Of a stretch of 64,000 nucleotides of DNA, positions 14,722-26,700 are shown piece by piece. Position 1 is the first letter of the stretch, and each line of letters starts with the position of its first letter. The notes below the pieces were generated by a model. It had not been told where the DNA came from, did not search any database, and saw nothing but the letters and a program-made list of their open reading frames with translations. Both the position numbers and the translations under genes were made by a program. This DNA comes from Perlabentimonas sp034003245 (GTDB taxonomy: Bacteria; Bacteroidota; Bacteroidia; Bacteroidales; Tenuifilaceae), in NCBI GenBank assembly GCA_034003245.1, contig JAVEYY010000002.1:62001-126000 (forward strand). Direction: 5' to 3'.

Positions 14722-17700
14722 CTAATTATCTTTAACAATTAACATCACATTGCCCACCTTCTTGAAGGGCTCCCCGTTGTTGTATCGGCCCGTTACGTAG
14801 TATACGTAAACGCCCTGGGGCAACATTTTGTTCTTATAGTATCCATCCCATCCAAGCTTGATATCGTTGGTTCTAAAGATCATTACTCCTGCTCGGTTGA
14901 ATATTTTAAACTCGTAGTCGAGGATTTCGCCATCAGTTACAATGGGGTAGAACACGTCGTTCGATCTGTCAAGCGGATCGTATACTCCACCCGAGCCACC
15001 AAATGGGTTTGGCGTAAAGGCATCGGGGAAGAAGAACTCGCTGCGCTTAAGCACATGCACCGCATCGATAATGGTAAGCGAATCGGGGCACCCAAACTGG
15101 TTAATCACCTTAAGCATAATATTAAATCGACCGGTATCCTGATACTGGTAAAGGGGGGCGAAAGCCTCCACCCGTTCGCGCCCATCGCCAAAGTCCCAAA
15201 TGCTTTGTACAATATTTTTTGAATAGTTGTAGCAGCTAATGGTTTGACCAGGCATGTACACCACCTCGGGCGCAATGCCAAAGTTGGCTGTGGGGATGGG
15301 GTGAACGGTAATGGATCGTGTTTTGGTAACGGGTACATCGGATCCTGGAGCGGTGGCGTAAAGGGTAACGCTATAGGTTCCCGGATCGAAGTAGGTATAG
15401 GTCACATGCTGCTGGTTGATGATTGTTCCGTCGCCCATATCCCATCGGTAAGGTTCCCCACCGCTGGTGATGTTTACAAAGTTCACCTCGAGAGGAGGAC
15501 ATCCGCTAAGGGTTGAGGGTTCAAAATCGGCATCGGGCCAAACAATGTAGGTAATAGTAACCTCATCGGATGAGATGCACCCGTTGTTGTTGATATTCCA
15601 GCTGAACACGTTAACCCCGGGGGTTAGATCGTTAACCAGTGAGGTAAAATTACCAGGAGTAACAATTTGCGTGTTCTGTGAGCCAGCAACCAACGACCAT
15701 GATCCCGTGCCCACATTGGGTACGTTTCCGATTAGGGTTACCGAAGGCGTATTGACTGTGGTGTCGGCGCCTGCGTATACGTAAGCTAGGTTGCTGGTAA
15801 TAACCACATCATCGGAAAGGGAACAGTTGAAGTTAGTAACCGTCCATCGGAAGGTATTTGGCCCATAAGAGAGGTTAACTGCCTTGGAGTGGTTATTCTC
15901 TGAAGTAAGGATTGTAGCATCGCCAAAGGTGCTCCAGCGGCCAACTCCTATTTCTGGATTTTCTGCTGATAATGTAATGGAGTCTGCGCAAATCTCTCCA
16001 TCGTAACCGGCAAAAGGAACACTAGGAAGATTGTTGGTGAGGGTTAATTCCGATGAAGACTGGCATCCATCCTTATCGATAACCCAGGCAATAATGTTAA
16101 CACCTCGGGCAATGTTGATGGCGTTAGTTCTGGGATCGTTTCTATCCTCAAAATCCACAGAACCGCTAATAACAGTCCATGACCCTACACCTTCAACTGG
16201 AGTATTTGCGCCCAGCATTACTGTTTCGGAGCATAATGTTTGGCTTGCTCCAGCAACCGATGTTGTAGGAATACTGCTCCGGATAGTAACCAAATCGGAG
16301 TCGTAGCAGTCGGAACTGGATACAGTCCACTTAAAGATATTATCGCCTTTGCCCAGGTTAGTAACTACAGTGTTGTGAAGGAAACGATCGGCAAAGGATC
16401 CTGAACCTGTTACAATCTCCCATCTACCACTACCCAGCGTTGGGGCGTTGGCCGCTAGGGTTGTTTGGTTTGAGCAGACAATCTGATCGTTTCCGGCAAA
16501 TACATCCTCAGGGAAGTTGCTGGTGATAACCACCTCATCGAAAAGCACGCAATCCTCCTGGGTGATGGTCCATCTAAGGATATTACGGCCTTCGGCCAGA
16601 TTGCTGACCGATGTCTTGGGGTCGGCGTTATTGGTAAACGTGGCGGCGCCGCTCATGGCAGTCCAAACACCAGTACCAAAGGAAGCGGTATTGGCATTAA
16701 GCGAAGTGGTTTTACCGCATACGGCCTGATCCTCGCCAGCATTTGGCCTTGTGGGCTCGTTGTTGGTGATGGTAACATCGGCGGTGGCTACGCAGTTCTT
16801 ATTGGTCACGGTCCAGCGGAATCTGTTGTCGCCCTTGGAGAGGTTTGTAACGGCTGTGTTGGGGCTGTTCTGATCGACAAATGTTGCTGCGCTGGCCTCC
16901 AGGATGCTCCAGGTGCCGATGCCCGGAAGGGGATTCGATGCTCTTAGCTCGGTGAAGTTCTGGCAAAGGGTTTGGTTTTCGCCAGCAGTTGCCTCCACGT
17001 AATCGTTCGATATGGTAACCTCATCAAACTCCTCACAGCCGTTCTTCTCGATTGTCCAACGGAAAATATTTGGCCCAAACGACAGATTAGTTACAGTTGT
17101 TTTAGGATTGGTGATATCGGTAATTGTTCCTGAACCGCTCACTCTGCTCCAGCTAGCAGTTCCCTGCAGCGCCTGGTTGGCATCTAGTGTTACATTGTCC
17201 TCGCAGATGCTCCTGTCGTATCCAGCGTAAGGGGTTGTGGGCTTATTGTTGGTTATGGTTACCTTATCGCTTGATGTACAGGTCCCGTTAGTTATGGTGT
17301 ACACAAACACATTATCGTCGGGACCCAGATTGGTTACCGTGTTCCCACTAATAAAGCCGTTTCCGCTTTCAATGCTCCATGATCCAACGCCAAATGTTGG
17401 GGTATTGGGGAGCAGCTCAGTGTAGTTTGTGCAGATAACCTGATCTTCGCCCGCTTCGGCTATGGTTGGGGTATTGTTGGTGATCACCACAAAATCGTTG
17501 GAGATACAACCGTTGTTGTCGATTGTCCACTTGAATTCGTTTATACCAGGCGAAAGATTGGTTACAGGGCTTGTGGGGTTGTTAAAATCGTTGATTACAC
17601 CTGAGCCGCTGATGCGTGACCAAGTACCCGTTTCAGTTGGGTTTATTGTGCTGTTACCTGCAAGTGTTACAGTGTTTGTGCAAAGTGCCCTGTCTGTTCC

Positions 17701-20700
17701 AGCATTAGCTGGGGTGGGCATATTGTTAATAATGGTAACCTCATCGTAGGTAACGCCAATAAGCGATGTTCTCACGGTCCACCGCAAAGTATTTACACCG
17801 GGAGCAAGATTAGTTACTCGGGTAGTGGGGCTGTTCTTATCGGCAAATACGCCGCCACCAACCTCTACGCTCCACTCGCCCACGCCAATATTTGGGGCTT
17901 TAGCCGCCAGGGTGGTGAAGTTAACGCAAAGCGTTTGATCCGATCCGGCGTTTGCGGGCTCCAGCATAATGTTTTCGATGGTAACCTCGTCGGTAAGGGA
18001 GCAGTTTTCTCGGGTAACGGTCCACACAATAACATTAGTGCCCGGCATCAGGTTACGAATGGTTGTGTTGGGATCGGTTGGGTCATCGAAGGATCCTCCA
18101 CCGCTGAGTAAATCCCAAAACCCTGTTGTTCCAGCTTCAGGGTTTTTGGCCTGTAGCTCGTACTGGTCGAATGCAATTACCTCATCGGGACCCGCATCGG
18201 GATTCAATGGGCGGTTGTTGGTAATGGATACCTGATCGGACGAAATGCAGCCCTCGTTGTTTACCTGCCATGCTAAGACGTTAACGCCTTGGCTCAGTCC
18301 TGTAACGATGCTAGTTGGCGAGGTGGGGTCGACAATTGTTCCCTGCCCCTGATTTGGCATAACCCTCCAGGAAGCCCCAGCTAGAGGGGTTACGGCGTTA
18401 AAGGTTGCCTCGGTTGAGCAGATAACCTGGTCGGTACCTGCATTTATAGCAACTTTCAGGTTGGTAATGTTCACCTCGTCGTACGAGGAGCAACCATTCT
18501 GGGTCACAGTCCACCGGAAGGTGTTAGTGCCAAACATTACGTTTGAAACGGCAACGTTATGCACACTCTCCTGCCCAGCAGGGAAAACCGCATCACCTGC
18601 CTGAATGCTCCAAACTCCACCAGCAATGTTATTGGCATCGAGCGTAAATACATCGCTGCACTCGCGCTGGTCGATTCCTGCGTAGGCGTAGGGTAGGGGA
18701 TTTACAGTAACAGGTAATGCTGCCGAAGCCGGGCCGTTGCCGCAGCCATTCTGGCCATAAACTGTAACAGAACCCGACTCGGAAGTATTTGAGTAGTTAA
18801 CCAGAATTGAGTTCGTTCCCTCCCCACTCACAATTGTTGCAGCGTAGGGTATATCCCAAATGTATGTTTGCGCGTTGGCAATTTCGGGAACCATGTAATG
18901 CACGCGGGTAGCTCCCTGGCAAACAGTGGTAAGGCCGGTAATTGTACCCGGAGTTCCCGGGTAGAGGTTAACGGAAAGACTTGCCGGACTTGTACTCTCC
19001 GAAGTACAGCCACCAGTAATTACGCATCGGTAAGTGCCTTCATCGGCTGGGTCAACATTGGCAATGGAGAGCACATTCCCCGTTGCACCCGAAATTTTAC
19101 CATCTATATTCGAAATAGGGGTTGTGCTATTGTCCTTGTACCAGCTGTATGTTAGATTAGTTCCAGTGGCTACAACCTCAAAGAATGCTACGTCGCCTTC
19201 ACATACCGTAGTATTGCTTGGTTCAGCAGTAATCGCAGTTTGGCTGCGCATGGTTAAGCGGGCAAATACGCTGTTATCGTTGGTGCAACCATCGGTAATG
19301 CGGCAGTAGTAGTTTCCGGCATCGTCGAGCTGTAAGTTTGTTAAGGTGAGGTTTGCAGAGGTTGCCCCGGTTACTACCGTTTTTCCGTTTATCAATGTAC
19401 CATTTGACAGGGGCGTGTTGCCCTTATACCACTGGAATGTGACATTGGGTATGTTGGAGGTTATGGCGAAAGTAACGGTTTGCCCAACGCAACGCACCTG
19501 GTCGGCTGGATCGCTGGTGATTTCCACCACCGGATTAATGTTAACAGTGGCAACATTGCTGTTCTTGGTGTCGCAGCTATTGGTAACCACGCAGTGGTAG
19601 TCGCCGGCATCGGCATCGGTAATGTTGTATATAACCAGCCTGTTGGTTGTTACTCCAGTTACCCTGATATCCTCGGTAAGGGGTGCATAATCCTTGAACC
19701 AGGCAAAGGTTGCGCCAATCCCGGTTACCTCAACCTCAAGCACCAGGTTGTCGCCAAAGCATTTATCCTGCGACTGTGGCTCCTGGGTGATGGCGATTAC
19801 ATCGTTAACCACTAGGGTAGCCGGGTTGCTGTTAGTGGTTATGTCGATAGTTGGGCCAGTAACCACGCAGCGATAGCTTCCATTGTGGGATGTTCCCACA
19901 GGCGAGATGGTTAGATTTGGTGACCCTGTACCTGAAACTCCATTGATATCTGTGAGGTTGGCCCAACTACCAGTTGTTCGGAATTGCCATTGGTAGCTTA
20001 GTATTGTTCCCGATGCCGTAACCGAGAAGTTGGCCACATCGCCCACGCAGAGCGGGGGTAAACTTACTGGGTCGGTAGTTATGGTTACGGGTTCGTTAAC
20101 CGTAAGGGTGGCCGCATTGCTGTAAACCGTTCCGCAATCGCCGGTTACCACGCAGCGGTATTTTCCAGCATCGGCGATTACCACTGGATTAATATTATGG
20201 GTTGCAGCAATTGCTCCCGAAATATCCTCATAGCTATTGGTTGCCGTATTATACTTTTGCCATTGGTAGGTAATGGGGTTAAACGATCCCGTGGCGGCCA
20301 CATTAAAGTTGGCCATACCATTTACCATTACAGTTTGATCCTGGGGATGTGCAGTTATTGCCGTTACATCAGTAACCGATAGGGTAACAGAGCTAGTTTC
20401 CTCAGTACCGCAATCGCTGGTAATAATGCATTTGTAAAGGCCTTCGTGGGCTTTGGTGGCAGGGTAAATGGTTAGCTGGTTTGTGGTGGCACCACTAATT
20501 GGATCACCATCTGTAAGGGTATTTGTGTTATTGTAAACCCATTGGTAGCTTAGCGTTCCACTTCCTGTGGCATTTACTGTGAATTGGGCTGTCGTTCCAT
20601 CACAAACTCTAGTATTTACTGGCTGAGCCGAAATGCTAACCTTTGGGTTTACGGTTACATTGGCGGCGCTGGAGCTAACGCTACCGCACGATGCAGCTGT

Positions 20701-23700
20701 TACTTCCACTGAGTAAGCACCAGCTTGGCTGAGATTAATGTTGTTTATGGTTAAAGAACTGCTGGTTGCTCCGCTGATATCCCCATTGTTAAACTTCCAC
20801 TGGTAGGCAAGCGGAGTTGTTCCTGTTGCCTCAACCAGCAGCTGCAAGTTATTGCCCTCGCATAGGGTAGTGCTCTGGGGTTGTAAGGTGATGGCAGGAG
20901 TGGGATTTACCACAACCTGAGCCACCTGGGTTTCCTCGGTGTTGTAGGTACCAATAATCTCGCATGTGTACGATCCGGCATCGGCAGGTATTATATTTCC
21001 AAAGGAAAGCGTTGCGGAGTTGGTACCCGTTATAGTTCCAGAATCAGATATGTAGCTTCCATTCTTTTTCCACTTGTACTCCACAACAGTACCTAGGGCA
21101 ACAACCTCGATATTTACGCTGCTCCCTTGGCACAATGTGGTTAGCGGTGCAGGTTGTGTGTCAATTTGTATCCTGCCATTTACGGTAAGAGTAGCAGGAA
21201 TTGTTGCCACATTAGCACCACAGGTACCCGAAACTACGCAGATATATGATCCTGCCTCGCTGGATGTTAATCCGGTTATGCGAAGCTGATTTGTGGTTGC
21301 ACCAGTAACAACCGCACCCGACGCAAGGGTTGCGTTGGTTATTGCTGGGTTTGCTGTACTATTCTTATGCCAACTGTATGAAAGACCACTACCAGTTGCA
21401 GATACTGTAAATGTTACCTGATCGCCCTCGCAGCGCGTAGCGCTTAGGGGTTGAGTTGTTACTGCAGTGGTAGGATAAACGGTTAGCGTGGCTATATTGC
21501 TTGTTCGCGACGATCCACAGTTACCCGTTACGGTGCAGGTGTAGTCACCTTCATTGGCAGGTTGTGCTCCAGAGATCACAAGCACATCGGTATTGATACC
21601 TGAGATATTGGCATCGGTTATGGGCTGACCATTTTTCTTCCACAGGTAGGTAAGATTATCGCCAGTTGCCGATATGGTAATGGTAGTCGATTCGCCCTGA
21701 CAAAGTGTAGCATTGCCAATAACGGGATCGCCACTTATGGCAGTAGCCTCACTAACGGTTACCACAGCAGGCTCGGTGGTTATATCGCCGCAGGTAGCAG
21801 TAATCTGACAGGTATACGAACCGGCATCGGTAGTTGAGAGATTTGTAATCCTTAGCTGCGATGTGGTTGCCCCTGAAATATTACCTCCTGTTGTTAGACT
21901 TGTTGCACCTCTAAACCACTGATATGCTAGATTATTGCCCGTAGCGTATACGGTAAGTGTTGCTTCATCGCCCTCACACTTATCGCGGCCTATGGGCTGC
22001 GTGGTGATATTTGTGGTTGGATTTACCGTAAGAGTAACAGCACTGCTGGTTAGCGCGCTGCCACAATCGCCGGTAACGGTGCAGGTGTAGTCGCCTGCAT
22101 CTGCAACGGCAGCGTTTGAAATTTCGAGAACTGAGCTATTAACGCCCGAGAAAGTTGACCCTGTAATGGCTAGGCCATTCTTCTTCCACTCGTAGCTTAG
22201 GTTGTCGCCCGCAGCCACAATGGTAATGGTTGTTGAACCATTCTGGCAAAGATTTGGATAGGCAATTACGGGTCGAGCGGTAATTGCTGTATTGCGGTTA
22301 ACTGTTAGCTGCGCCTCGCTGCTCTGTATATTCGTTCCGCAATCGCCCGAAACAATACAGCGATATGTTCCTTCGTCAGCAGTCTTATCTAGGCCTGGAA
22401 GGGTAAGGGTTGCGCTGGTTTCTCCAGAAATATCAACACCATCTTTTTGCCATTGATATGAAAGGTTGCTGCCGGTTGCTGTAACCCTAAATACTACCTC
22501 ATCGCCTTCGCACTTGGTGCGGCTTATGGGCTGAGTGGTAATGGCTGTGGTTGGGTTTACTGTTACCGTATAGTAATTGCTGGTTTGTGGATTTCCGCAG
22601 TAACCCGTTACGGTGCAGGAGTAAACCCCAGCATCGGCTACCGATGCGCTATTGATTTTCAAATTTGCCGTATTATATCCCTCAAACTGGGTTTCGGCAG
22701 CGGTAATGGCCACGCCATTCTTTGTCCACTGGTAGGTTAAATCATCACCCAAGGCGGTTACGCTTAGGGTGGTTGATGAACCCTGACAGATTGGTACAGG
22801 AGTAGGTGCGGCTGGGGCTGTTATGCTTACATTGGCTTTTATGGTAAGTACTGCCCCATTGCTGGTTACTGTGCCACAGTCTCCGGTAACCTCGCAAAGG
22901 TAAGTTCCCTGATGAGATGCCTTCGAAAGATTTGTTAATGTAAGGGTTGGTGAATCACCCCCTACAGGATTACCATCGTGAGTCCAATTGTACACAAGAT
23001 TTCCACCCTGCGCCACCACGGTAAAGGTTATATCATCGCCCTCGCACTTGGTGCGGCTAACGGGTTGCGATGTAATAATCGTTGTTGGATTAACTGTTAA
23101 TGTGGCAAGGTTGCTGGTTACCGGACTACCGCATGGGCTTGAAACAATACAGCTGTAAACTCCAGCGTTGGCCAGTGTTGCGGTATTAATATCGATACGG
23201 TTGGTGGTTACACCCACAATGTTGCCATCGGTTACTGGCTGTCCGTTCTTATACCACTGGAAGGTTAGGTTGTCGCCTGTAACGTCAAACTCTAAGCTTA
23301 TGGTATTGTTTTGACAAACGGAATAGGTAGCATTTAGGTCACTGTTTATTGTAATGCCCTCGTTAACGGTAAGCGTTGCAGGACTACTGGTTTGAGTTAC
23401 GGGAGTACCGCCACAGGTTCCAGAAACTAATACCCTGTATTGTCCTGCATCAGCAGTAGACAACGGATTTACTGTGTACTCACGGTTTGTGGCTCCACCA
23501 ACATCGTTCCATGTAGTCCCATCAGTACTATTCTGCCATTGGTAAGTTAACCCATCGCCAGTTGCCGTAACCGAAAATATATGGCTTTCGCCCACGCACT
23601 TGGTGGCATCAACAGGATTATCGGTTATGCTAACCGATGGGTTAACCGTAACAACCGAGGCTTGGCTAATCTCGTTTGTAATGCCATCGCTAACAGTGCA

Positions 23701-26700
23701 TGTGTAGGCACCCTGATCGGCCACGGTAACACCTGTAATGGTTAGGGTTGGGGATGTTGCTCCGCTAATTCGAGTGTCGTTTATCAGCGTTGTGCTACCG
23801 CGCTTCCACTGGTATGTGTATCCCGAAGTTGGCTCAACGTTAAGGGTAAGAACATCGTTCTCGCACAAAGTTACGCTGGCATCGGGTTGCAGGGTAATAA
23901 ATGTGGTTGCAACCACATTTACCGTGGCATTGGCACTTGTAATGCTGCTGCAGGTTCCTGTAATAACGCAGGTGTAAACCCCATCATGATTACCCGCAGC
24001 GGCATTGCTAATAACCAGCTGTGAAGTGGTAAATCCGGTAATATCTGTGAAAGTAGCATCAATATCAACTCCATCCTTGCGCCACTGGTAATTAAGACCT
24101 GTACCTGTTGCCACAACCGAAAGCGTTGCGGTATTGCCAATCTTAACAGTGGTTGATACTGGTTGTACTGTAATCCTTGCATTCTCCTGTACTGAAAGCG
24201 TTGCAAACAGATCGCTTTGCGTTCCGCAGTCGCCTGTAACCACGCACTGGTATGAGCCAGCATTGGCGGTTGTTATTCCAGTTACGGTAAGCGTACTGGT
24301 GTTAACCCCCGAAATTTGTCCGCCATTGCTAAGGGCAGTGCTTCCCTTGTACCACTGGTAGGTTAGGTTTGAGCCAGTAACTGGGGTGATTGTAAATGTT
24401 ACATCTGTTCCCTCACACTGGGGAGAAGGTCCAGCTATAGTAACATTAGTAATGTCGGCCTCGGTGGTTGTGGCCACGCTCGAGGTTTGGGTACCACAAC
24501 CATTGGAAACAATAACATGGTAGTCGGCCTCGTCGCTAACATTTAGTATGGGATCGGTAAACCCTACACCCAGGTTTACACCATTCCTCCACCACTGGTA
24601 GGTGATATGATCGCCTGTGGCGAAAACAGTAAGGTTCGTCGAAGAACCAGAGCAGAAAATTGCATCCTGTGGGTGCTGGGTTATGGTAATTGGGGTCGAT
24701 ACCTTTAGCTCGGCTGCACCGCTGGTTTGGGTACTGCAACCGCTGTATACCTCGCAGCTGTACTGTGCCTCATCTGTAGCGCTAGTATTTGATATCACTA
24801 GGGTTTGGGTAGTTGCGCCCGCAATATTTCCGCCATCGGTAAGTGGTTGCCCATTCTTTAACCACTGGTAGCCAACGGGCGTGCCCGTAATGCCAAGGGT
24901 AAAGCTTACCGTTCCGCCAGCGCAAATACTCTTATCCGTTGGATCGGTATCAATGGTTATGTTTCCGTAAACGCTTAGCGTGGCCTTGGTGGTGGTAACC
25001 GTACCGCAGCTATTGGTTACCTCGCAGTAGTACTGGCCGGCATCGCCTGCTGCAACCGCAGCGATTGTGTATGTAGATGTTGTGGACAGAATAGTTGCAT
25101 CGCCTTCCTTAAACCATTCGTATGTTGGGTTTGTTCCGCTGGCCACCACAAAGAAGTTGGCCGCGCTACCCGTGCAAACCGCCACATCGCGTGGCTGTGC
25201 GGTGATGGTTATGGGTTGGTTTACCGTTAGCTGGGCATCAACCTCAACTAATCCACAACTTCCAACTACGTAGCACTTATAAATACCCGCATCGGCAAGC
25301 TGAACATTGCTAATATTTAGGCTTGTGGTTGTGCTTCCCGAAATATTTCCGCCATCGCTTAGCGCATCGGCTCCCTTATACCATTGGTATGTAAGGTTCG
25401 AGCCACCTGCTGTAACCGTAAAGTTGGCGTTGGTCCCAACGCAACGGGTAATATCCGCTGATATGGTTGCCGTGGTTGCTATACCTGCAGCTATGGTTGC
25501 AATATCGCTAGTGCGTGTGCCGCAGGTATTGGTTATCTCAACATAGTAACTACCCTCCATGGTGGCAGGGATAAATGCTACGGAGTATGTACTGCTGGTT
25601 GCTCCAGCTATTGGATTATACTCACTTCCACTATCGAAGTACCACTGGTAGCCTAACCCATCGCCGCTTGCAATAACGCTTAGGTTCATGGAGCTGCCGC
25701 TGCAAATGGTTTCGCTCTGCGGATGCTGGGTAATGGCTATGGGAGAGCGAACGGTTAACGTGGCAGGATTGCTCTCGGTATTGCCGCAGGGGCTAAGTAC
25801 CTGACACCAGTAGCTGCCGACATCGGCGGCTGTTAAATTGCTTATGTTTAGGGTGGCCAGGTTAACCCCGGTTATGCGTGCACTGCTGGATAAAGCGGTG
25901 ACACCCTTATACCATTGGTAGGTTGAGCCAGCAGGGGCGGTAACAGTAAAGGTAAATGTGGTATTGCTACCCGCACATACCTCCTTGTTGGTAGGGTGTG
26001 ATACGATGGCAATGGGGTCGAGTACGGTGAGCTCGGCGGTTGTGCTGTTAACCGATCCGCACGATGGGTTGGTTACCACACAGCGGTAAAGGCCTGCATC
26101 AGCTAGCTGGATATTACTTAGGAAAAGGGTAGCAGTTGCAGCCGATGGGTTTGCAACCGCATCTATATCCACTCCACCTTTCTGCCACCGATAGCTTAGG
26201 TTATCGCCAGAAGCCGTTACGCTAAAGGTGGCCTCACCGCCAACGCAAGCGGTTACAGGGTTTGGCCCCTTATCGGAGTCGATGGCTGGGGGTGCTTCCA
26301 CGTTGAGCTCGGCCCCGTTGGAGATTGCTGGCAAGCCACAGGTTCCCGTTACCACGCAGTTGTAGGTGGCAATATCGGTTAGCTGAACCCCATCGATGGT
26401 GAGCTGGTTGGTGTTCGCTCCGGCAATGCGACCATCATCGGTGATGTTTAAATCGTCCTTGCGCCACTGGTAGGTGTAGCTGGGGTTTGCTGCCCCAACG
26501 CTAAAGGTGGCATCCTGCCCCTCGCAGAGGGTTAAATCGGAAGGAACACCAGCCGCACCCACAACACCCTGAGTTACCACGGCGTTGCTGCTGGGTTGCG
26601 TAGTACACCCATTCGATACGTTGCACCGATAGGTTCCAACATCAGCGGCGGCAAAGCTGGCTATGGAGTAGGTCGATCCCGAACCCACCATAACCCCATC